From a bacterium (GTDB lineage: Bacteria; ARS69), in contig JALGZO010000565.1 in NCBI GenBank assembly GCA_025774865.1, positions 1 to 5,843 on the forward strand: DNA of 5,843 bases, written 5' to 3'. Each line of letters starts with the position of its first letter. The stretch's first letter is position 1. Of this stretch, positions 1 to 5,055 are shown one piece after another. The notes under the pieces were generated by a model. The model saw only the letters and a program-made list of their open reading frames with translations, had not been told where the DNA came from and ran no database searches. Both the position numbers and the translations under genes were made by a program.

Positions 1-533
1 CCGGTTCCTCGCCGATCGCACATCCCGTCGACCGCCAAGAACGTCGCCGGCACCCACGGCATCGCGCAGAGATTCGACAGATGACCCGCCCGGATGTGCA
101 TGAGGTGCGGCGCGCCCAGCATGAGGGTCGCGCCGGCGAAGACGCACGCCGCCGGATGGAGCCCTCGCCGCGCGACCCACAAGTACGTGAACATCCCGGT
201 GAGGAACACGTGGAAGGCGATCCCGGAGTTGATCGCCAAGGGCAGTGGCAGGACGAGGTACGGCAGGTTGAGCGGGTAGAACAGCGCCGACTGGGCGCCC
301 CCGAAGAACGGGGTCCCCGCGAGTACCCAGGGATTCCAGAGCGCGAGGTTTCCCTGGCGAAGCTCGTCGAACCCGAACTTCCGCCAGTGGGCGAAGTACG
401 TCGGGAGATCACCGCTCGGATCCCCCGCGACAAGCCCGTGCCCCGCGAACAGGACGTCGCCGAACAGCGCCCCTACGATCGCGAGCAACGCGGCGACGCC
501 GACGGCGTGGCCGCGCGTCTCGTGACTCGGCAC
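1..533 (-). CDS. YfhO-like polytopic membrane protein, N-terminal part (3' end off window)
   Basis: This open frame of 177 codons starts at GTG and runs off the left edge without a stop. Seen: a short N-terminus, a first membrane segment at about residues 10-30, then an extracytoplasmic-looking loop with Asp38 and Asp42 (GDPSGDLPTY). A motif LWNPW...GTPFFGGAQSALFYPLN follows at about residues 65-89, then further hydrophobic segments near 90-120 and 128-145, and GHLSNL...PWVPATFL near 150-166. The combination of an acidic first loop, LWNP, FYP and GH is what I know from YfhO-family and related GT-C-fold membrane glycosyltransferases, which use lipid-linked sugar donors at the outer face of the membrane; those proteins are usually much longer, so most of the gene is missing here. 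The GTG is chosen because a strong GGAGG lies six bases upstream and no alternative start is seen upstream. Donor and acceptor cannot be told. The family call is fairly likely, the enzymatic role tentative. Confidence 0.72.
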   Translation of the reverse strand, partial: MPSHETRGHAVGVAALLAIVGALFGDVLFAGHGLVAGDPSGDLPTYFAHWRKFGFDELRQGNLALWNPWVLAGTPFFGGAQSALFYPLNLPYLVLPLPLAINSGIAFHVFLTGMFTYLWVARRGLHPAACVFAGATLMLGAPHLMHIRAGHLSNLCAMPWVPATFLAVDGMCDRRGT

Positions 534-539
534 GGGTCT

Positions 540-544
540 CCTCC
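540..544 (-). promoter_or_regulatory. Shine-Dalgarno site GGAGG for the YfhO-like gene
   Basis: The minus strand reads GGGAGGAGACCC directly before the GTG at 533-531. GGAGG lies six bases from the start codon, an ideal spacing. It fixes the start of a gene that has no ATG there. It also lies only about eight bases past the T-run of the upstream hairpin, so any transcript starting after that hairpin would have a very short leader. Confidence 0.7.
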
Positions 545-552
545 CGAGACCG

Positions 553-578
553 AAAAGCCCTCGGCAAAGCCGAGGGCT
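553..578 (-). terminator. Intrinsic terminator downstream of tRNA-Asp
   Basis: A perfect 10-base inverted repeat AGCCCTCGGC / GCCGAGGGCT is separated by three bases (569-578 and 556-565). On the minus strand it is followed by a run of T (four counting the last stem base), then CGG. It begins six bases after the CCA end of the tRNA, so it most simply ends the tRNA transcript. The T-run is short, so some read-through into the membrane-protein gene is possible. On the plus strand the stem is not followed by a T-run, so the minus direction is preferred. Confidence 0.8.
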
Positions 579-584
579 GAAGAA

Positions 585-661
585 TGGCGGGGTCGACGAG
601 ACTCGAACTCGCGACCTCCGGCGTGACAGGCCGGCGTTCTGACCAACTGAACTACGACCCC
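585..661 (-). tRNA. tRNA-Asp (anticodon GTC)
   Basis: The 77-base cloverleaf was read by hand on the minus strand. The acceptor stem GGGGTCG pairs perfectly with CGACCCC. The D-arm is GTTC/GAAC around AGTTGGTCA. The anticodon stem CCGGC/GCCGG encloses the loop CTGTCAC, giving anticodon GTC for aspartate. The variable region is AGGTC, and the T-arm GCGAG/CTCGT encloses TTCGAGT. The discriminator base is G, as expected for tRNA-Asp, and the 3' CCA is encoded in the DNA (585-587). All arms pair, with one G-T wobble in the T-stem, so the gene looks functional. It has its own candidate promoter upstream and a terminator downstream. Confidence 0.97.
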
Positions 662-673
662 GCCTCTTCCGGT

Positions 674-690
674 GCGGACCGAAGGTCCGC
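674..690 (-). other. Short perfect hairpin in the tRNA leader / spoIID trailer
   Basis: GCGGACC and GGTCCGC form a 7-base perfect stem around a three-base loop (TTC on the minus strand). Neither strand has a T-run after the stem, so it is not a standard intrinsic terminator. It ends 12 bases before the mature 5' end of the tRNA. It could help process the tRNA leader or protect the 3' end of the upstream mRNA. The strand and role are not determined by the sequence. Confidence 0.4.
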
Positions 691-691
691 G

Positions 692-719
692 AAAAGCCGG
701 CCGAAGATACCACCCCGGC
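692..719 (-). terminator. Possible weak terminator of the murQ-spoIID operon
   Basis: On the minus strand GCCGG (719-715) can pair with CCGGC (700-696), followed at once by TTTT (695-692). The stem is only five base pairs and the loop is 14 bases, so this is a marginal candidate. It lies about 20 bases after the spoIID stop codon, where an operon terminator would be expected, but it overlaps the candidate tRNA promoter. The same bases may serve only one of the two roles. Confidence 0.25.
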
Positions 720-732
720 CCGTGGTTCACAA
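704..732 (-). promoter_or_regulatory. Candidate sigma70-type promoter for tRNA-Asp
   Basis: On the minus strand TTGTGA (732-727) and TATCTT (709-704) are separated by exactly 17 bases. Each hexamer matches four of six positions of the -35 and -10 consensus. Transcription would start near position 697, giving a leader of roughly 35 bases before the mature tRNA. The site sits directly after the spoIID stop, where a separate tRNA promoter would be expected. In an unknown high-GC organism the consensus may differ. Confidence 0.4.
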
Positions 733-737
733 GGACC

Positions 738-2072
738 TCAGGCGCCGGCGTCCCGACCCGGTGGCAGATCGCCCGAGCGGAGCGGCCGGACCCGCGCCCC
801 CGGGTAGTAGGCCCGGAGGATCTCCCACCAGGCCTGTCCGGCTTCGGCCCGGCCGAGCGCGCCGACCTGGCACATCCCCACCCCGTGCCCGTTGCCCCGG
901 CCCTCGGCGACCACCTCGACGACCCTGCCGCCCTCCCGGCGCACGTTCAGCTCGACGAGAACGCTCCGGAGAATCGAGCCGTCGGACCGGCGCAGGATCC
1001 AGCGGTTCCGATCGCCCGGGACCCGAAAACTGCTGCTCTCGGTCCGGTACTCGAGAATGGCGATTCGCCCCGACGGTCCCCGCTTAACGACCTTCAGATC
1101 GACGAGCTCCCCCTGCACGGACCCCGGCGGCAGCTCCAGAACGACCCCCAGGTGCTTCCGCACGAGCGCGGAGAGCTCCGCCCCGCTCCAGCTCTCTCGC
1201 CATTCGAAGTGGCGCGAGCTTCGGCACCATTCGCGCCCGCGCGACCCGTCGGACCCTCCGCGCAGAGCGCCGTTGACCTCCCGGTGCGGCCACACCGCGG
1301 CGATGTCGCTTCGACGCCCGCCGCAGGTCGACGAATAGAACGCCTCGACGAGCCCGTCCCGGTCCGCGAGCACCATCCCGCGCGTCTTGCGAATGGCTTC
1401 GTCCGCGACCGCGTTCTCCACCTCGATTCCCGCGTACACCTGATCCTGCACGCTCGCGAAGAGGTCGAACGGAAGACTCGTGTATTGCTCGAGCCGCCGG
1501 GCCGTGTAGGTGCGGGCCGCGACCGCCTGCGCCGCCACTGCGTCCAGATCCTCGGCCGGGCGGGGGCCGATCTCCAGAGGGACGACGCCGCGGAGATAGT
1601 CCTCGAGCGGAACCACGTTCACGACGAAGAGGGAATCCTGCCGCGCCGAAATCTCCAGCGAGCCGCGGACCTTCAGGTCTCCGGCACGAAGATGTCGCGA
1701 GCCCCGCGCTTCCACGCGGAGCGGACCCCGCCCCTGCCAGACCGCACTGCCTTCCTCGTCGACGACGTGAAATTCCCCATCGGCGTCGCCGGCGACCAAA
1801 GTGGCGCGGAGTCGGGAGCCATCGAGAGAGGACGATCTCGAAGAGCTCAGAACGAACGAACCGTCCGAGCCGAACGTGAACTCGCGTCCTTCCCAGTGGA
1901 GACCGATTCGGACCGGGATCTCCGGTCCCACGTCGCGACTTTCGTCCTCCTCGGGGATTCGCTCGGCCGGCGGCGGAGCCGGAACGTGACGCGGGGGACC
2001 GCCCGCGCAGCCGGACGCCACGACCGCGGTCACGACGGCGACGACGGCTCGGCCCCCGAACCGCCGCGTCAC
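738..2072 (-). CDS. SpoIID/LytB-domain lytic transglycosylase, predicted lipoprotein
   Basis: The 444-residue protein opens with MTRRFGGR, a hydrophobic stretch at 9-20 and ASGC at 19-22, a plausible lipobox with Cys22, then a Pro-rich linker. This suggests a lipid-anchored periplasmic protein. The SpoIID domain follows: VPLEDYLRGVVPLEIGP at about 154-170, AVAAQAVAARTYTARR at 178-193, FYSSTCGG at 245-252, and GNGHGVGMCQVGALGRA at 393-409, ending in EILRAYYPGA. Glu167 lines up with the catalytic Glu of Bacillus SpoIID (Glu88). Family knowledge: SpoIID cleaves glycan strands stripped of stem peptides, leaving 1,6-anhydro-MurNAc ends. The Cys/His-containing segment that precedes QVY in clostridial and Bacillus SpoIID is here ASVQDQVY, so its zinc ligands seem absent. 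The GTG start shares four bases (GTGA) with the anmK stop and lacks a clear ribosome-binding site, suggesting coupled translation. Outside spore-formers such proteins act in division or wall remodelling, so 'SpoIID' need not mean sporulation. Confidence 0.9.
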   Translation of the reverse strand: MTRRFGGRAVVAVVTAVVASGCAGGPPRHVPAPPPAERIPEEDESRDVGPEIPVRIGLHWEGREFTFGSDGSFVLSSSRSSSLDGSRLRATLVAGDADGEFHVVDEEGSAVWQGRGPLRVEARGSRHLRAGDLKVRGSLEISARQDSLFVVNVVPLEDYLRGVVPLEIGPRPAEDLDAVAAQAVAARTYTARRLEQYTSLPFDLFASVQDQVYAGIEVENAVADEAIRKTRGMVLADRDGLVEAFYSSTCGGRRSDIAAVWPHREVNGALRGGSDGSRGREWCRSSRHFEWRESWSGAELSALVRKHLGVVLELPPGSVQGELVDLKVVKRGPSGRIAILEYRTESSSFRVPGDRNRWILRRSDGSILRSVLVELNVRREGGRVVEVVAEGRGNGHGVGMCQVGALGRAEAGQAWWEILRAYYPGARVRPLRSGDLPPGRDAGA

Positions 2073-3256
2073 GCACCGACCGCCGAGGGCGGCACCGTGA
2101 CCGTACCGAGAACCACCGGGCGATCCGCCCCCGTCGCTCCGACGACGTTGCCGGGGCGCCCGGCCACCGTTTCGCGCGCGAGCAACGCGAACGCGAGCGC
2201 CTCCTTCGCGTCGGACGAGAATCCGAACGTTTCCAGCGACGTCACGCGCATCCCGTCGAGCTCCTCGTCGAGACGTTTCATCAGCGTCTTGTTGTGAATG
2301 CCCCCGCCCGACACCAGCACCTCGGTGATCTCCGCCCGCGGCGCGACGTACACCTTGATCGATTCCGTGATCGACAGCGCGGTGAACTCCGTCAACGTGG
2401 CCACGAGATCTTCGAGCCGCTCACCGCCGCGAACCCACTCCCCGAGCGTGAGCGCGACGAAGCCCGCCCCGAACACTTCGCGGCCGGTCGACTTCGGCGG
2501 CTTCTCGTAGAAGTAGGGATGCTCCATGAACCCCGCGAGGAGCTCTTCGTCGACCTTCCCGGAAGCGGCCAGGCGCCCGCCGTCGTCGAACGTCTGGCGG
2601 CCCTTCGTCGCGTGGCGAAGGAACTCGTCGATGAGAACATTGCCGGGGCCGGTGTCGAACGCGAACACGTCGGCGGTGCCCGCGCCCGCGGGCAACACCG
2701 TGAGATTCGCGATACCGCCGATGTTCACCAGGACGCGGCCGCAGTCTTCGCGGCGGAAGACGAGCGCGTCGAACAGGGGCACGAGGGGCGCGCCCTGCCC
2801 GCCGACCGCCATGTCGGCGCGCCGGAAGTCCGAAACGACGACGGCCCCGGTGGCGGCGGCGATCCGTGACGGCTCACCCACCTGCCAGGTCTCGCCACAG
2901 GACGGATCGTGGAAGATCGTCTGTCCGTGAGAGCCGACGAGGTCGAGGTCCGCGACCGTCTTCCCGGCCTCGGAGAGGACTCGCACCGCGGCCTCTCCGA
3001 AGGCGTCGCCGATGGCGTGGTCGAGTCGACTCAGCTCCGGCGCCGTCCGCGAGTCACCTCCCGACACGGCCAGGATCTCGCGGCGGCCATCCTCTCGGTA
3101 CGGAACCGTGATGAAGGCGAGCTGCCGGACCTCGGGGCGCCCGGGCGCTCCCGAGATCTCCGCGAGAACGGCATCGATGCCGTCGACGGACGTTCCCGAG
3201 ATGAGCCCGACGATGGCGAGGGATTGTCCGGCGGCCAGTCGCTCCAACCCGTTCAC
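2069..3256 (-). CDS. anmK: Anhydro-N-acetylmuramic acid kinase
   Basis: Cytoplasmic sugar kinase of the ASKHA fold, 395 residues, full length for the family (about 360-390). It converts 1,6-anhydro-MurNAc, ATP and water to MurNAc-6-phosphate and ADP, opening the anhydro ring while phosphorylating. Visible motifs are IVGLISGTSVDGID (15-28, first phosphate-binding loop), GSHGQT (108-113), SDFRRADMAVGGQGAPLVP (142-160), NIGGIAN (178-184), FDTGPGN (200-206, probably containing the catalytic Asp201), KSTGREVF (255-262), SGGGIHN (316-322) and the C-terminal GRPGNVVGATGA (366-377), a variant of the usual G-PGNLPSVTGA ending. No key motif is missing. The GTG start shares GTGA with the stop of the transporter and has AGGAG five bases upstream. 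Its product is the substrate of MurQ, encoded two genes upstream in the same operon. Confidence 0.96.
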   Translation of the reverse strand: MNGLERLAAGQSLAIVGLISGTSVDGIDAVLAEISGAPGRPEVRQLAFITVPYREDGRREILAVSGGDSRTAPELSRLDHAIGDAFGEAAVRVLSEAGKTVADLDLVGSHGQTIFHDPSCGETWQVGEPSRIAAATGAVVVSDFRRADMAVGGQGAPLVPLFDALVFRREDCGRVLVNIGGIANLTVLPAGAGTADVFAFDTGPGNVLIDEFLRHATKGRQTFDDGGRLAASGKVDEELLAGFMEHPYFYEKPPKSTGREVFGAGFVALTLGEWVRGGERLEDLVATLTEFTALSITESIKVYVAPRAEITEVLVSGGGIHNKTLMKRLDEELDGMRVTSLETFGFSSDAKEALAFALLARETVAGRPGNVVGATGADRPVVLGTVTVPPSAVGA

Positions 3257-5055
3257 GCGCTCTCCTGGCGATCCTCGTCGGATCGCGACGCTTCTTCCCC
3301 GCCCAGACGGCTCGCTCTCGGCACCGCGAAGATCGTGGCCAAGACTCCGGTGACGGTCAAGGGAATGCCGACGGCAAGGTCACCCAGCACGAGCTTGCCG
3401 AAGCCGAAGAGACATCCGTAGAGGCCGACTACCGAGACGAGCCAGAGGACCAAGCGGCCCCGGATCCCGGCGGCCGCGGCGGGTTCGGACGAGCCCGCCC
3501 CTCCCCAGGCGCCGAGCGGCCGCACCCGTCGGACGAACTCCCTGAGGTGGCGCGGATCATCCGGTGCCGTTCGGAGCGCGACCGTCACCCAGACCACCGC
3601 CGACACGGCCACGTTGATGACGAAGATCTCGTACGAAGCGAACTCGTGGGTGGTCCATCCGAGTTTGCCGGCGTTTCTCAAGAACATCGCGACGACGAAC
3701 GAAGCGATCATCGCGGAGAGCTCGCTCCAGGCGTTGATGCGCCACCAGAACCAGCGAACGAGGAACACGGCCCCCGCTCCGGCCACGAGCTGAAGCAAGA
3801 GCTCGAAGAGGCCGCGGATCGAATCGGCCCAGAGTCCGATCGCCCCGCCCAGGATCAGGAAGAAGATCCCGGAGAGACGGGCCACGAGCACGCCTTCGCG
3901 GTTTCCGATCTCGCCCCCGCGCAACGGGGTCCACAGATCCACGACGAAGTACGAGCTCGCGAGATTCATGTGCGTGTCGATCGTCGACATGAATGCCGCG
4001 AGCATGGCGGCGAGCATGAGCCCGAGCCACCCGGGACCGAGGAACTCCCGCATCATCATCGGATAGGCAGCTTTGTGGTCGGTGAGCTCCGGAAAGACCA
4101 GGAGCGACAGGAGGGCCACGACGAACCACGGCCACGGGCGCAACACGTAGTTCGCGAACGTGAACCAGAGCATCGCGAGCGTCGAGTCACGCTCGGTGCG
4201 GCAGGCGCTCATGCGCTGGATGAGGACGCCGCCACCGTCGGAGTACTTCCACGACCACCACTGCACGACGACCGCGACGGCGAAGCCCCAGAACGCGGCC
4301 TCCAGCGCAGGTCCGCCGAAGGGAGTCACTTCGGCCGCCGGGCGACCATTTGCGGCGAGCACCTCGCGCAGACGTGGAGCGACGGCGGCGAGCCCGCCGT
4401 GCGCCGCGAGCGCCTTGAACACGAGTACCACCGATCCGATCATCGCCACGCTGAACTGGAGGAGATCCGTGACGACGACTCCCCACAGTCCCGAGAGCGC
4501 GGCGTAAACGACGGCGATCGAGCATCCCACCCCGATCGCGAGCGCCTTCGACGACCAGTCGGCGCCGAGGAACCGGATCGTCTCGGGGAGTCCGAAGACC
4601 TCCACGATGATCGTCGACATCGCGAGGATCACCCAACCCATCACGACCGAGTTCGTGACGAAAGCGTAGAACGCGCCCTTGAACGTCCGCAGAACCGAAG
4701 CGGCCCGCCCCGAGTAGCGCAGCGCGATGAACTCCACGTCGGTGGTGACGCGCGCCCGCCGCCACAGCCCGGCCAGAAAGAACGTCGTGAGGAGGTGTGA
4801 GATCGCGAAGTTGAACCAGATCCAGTTCGATCCGATGCCGCCGGTGCGCACGTAACTCGTGACGACGAGCGGAGTGTCGGCCGCGAACGTCGTTGCGACC
4901 ATCGAGGTACCGGCGATCCACCAGGGAAGCGACCGGCCGGTGAGGAGGAAGTCGCCGAGGCTCCGTGACGCTCGGCCCGACAGCGCGAAGCCGATTCCGA
5001 GCATGAGACCCAGGTAGACGAGGAGGATGAACCAGTCGACGGGCGCCAGGTTCAA
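3253..5055 (-). CDS. Sodium:solute symporter (SSS) family transporter, candidate muropeptide-sugar importer
   Basis: The 600-residue polytopic protein has roughly 13-15 membrane segments. Seen: TM1 at about 7-26, an RSLPWWIAGTSMVATTFAAD segment (41-60), the family signature region ALSGLWGVVVTDLLQF (186-201), and FMSTIDTHMNLASSYFVVDLW (355-375). In that last segment Ser357 and Thr358 match the Ser/Thr pair that binds sodium at the Na2 site of PutP and vSGLT. A charged linker near 498-530 precedes one or two extra C-terminal helices (535-577) and a hydrophilic tail. This is inner-membrane Na+-coupled uptake. The substrate cannot be read from sequence, but the position between murQ and anmK makes anhydro-MurNAc, MurNAc or a small muropeptide the best guess. 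The TTG start shares TTGA with the murQ stop and has GGAG eight bases upstream; the next Met is residue 18, inside TM1, so TTG is preferred. Confidence 0.93.
   Translation of the reverse strand: MNLAPVDWFILLVYLGLMLGIGFALSGRASRSLGDFLLTGRSLPWWIAGTSMVATTFAADTPLVVTSYVRTGGIGSNWIWFNFAISHLLTTFFLAGLWRRARVTTDVEFIALRYSGRAASVLRTFKGAFYAFVTNSVVMGWVILAMSTIIVEVFGLPETIRFLGADWSSKALAIGVGCSIAVVYAALSGLWGVVVTDLLQFSVAMIGSVVLVFKALAAHGGLAAVAPRLREVLAANGRPAAEVTPFGGPALEAAFWGFAVAVVVQWWSWKYSDGGGVLIQRMSACRTERDSTLAMLWFTFANYVLRPWPWFVVALLSLLVFPELTDHKAAYPMMMREFLGPGWLGLMLAAMLAAFMSTIDTHMNLASSYFVVDLWTPLRGGEIGNREGVLVARLSGIFFLILGGAIGLWADSIRGLFELLLQLVAGAGAVFLVRWFWWRINAWSELSAMIASFVVAMFLRNAGKLGWTTHEFASYEIFVINVAVSAVVWVTVALRTAPDDPRHLREFVRRVRPLGAWGGAGSSEPAAAAGIRGRLVLWLVSVVGLYGCLFGFGKLVLGDLAVGIPLTVTGVLATIFAVPRASRLGGEEASRSDEDRQESA
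3262..3266 (-). promoter_or_regulatory. Shine-Dalgarno site AGGAG for anmK
   Basis: AGGAG lies five bases upstream of the GTG start of anmK, inside the last codons of the transporter gene. It supports the GTG as start, and so the 4-base overlap, rather than any later codon. Confidence 0.65.

Noticed and set aside
585-661. tRNA as an integration site for a mobile element
   Set aside because: No integrase gene and no duplicated tRNA 3' segment was seen in the window, and both flanks look like ordinary chromosomal genes.
473-730. Minus-strand open frame of 85 codons across the tRNA
   Set aside because: Its central peptide (VVQLVRTPACHAGGREFESRRPRH) is the familiar artefact of translating a tRNA gene; the tRNA-Asp explains it fully.
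584-1087. Plus-strand open frame beginning GSTRLELATSGVTGRRS
   Set aside because: This is the antisense translation of the same tRNA, a known false protein, running on into antisense of the spoIID-like gene.
1084-2076. Minus-strand open frame of 330 codons in another frame within spoIID-like
   Set aside because: It is Arg/Gly-rich out-of-frame translation of a gene whose true frame shows clear SpoIID motifs; there is no sign of a frameshift in the true frame.
672-2297. Plus-strand open frame of 541 codons
   Set aside because: It is antisense to the spoIID-like gene and the end of anmK, is rich in Arg, Pro and Ala with no recognisable domain, and is explained by GC-rich codon use on the other strand.
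3547-4800. Plus-strand open frame of 417 codons
   Set aside because: It is antisense to the SSS transporter, extremely rich in Arg, Glu, His and Asp, with no domain; it is a shadow of a hydrophobic coding frame.
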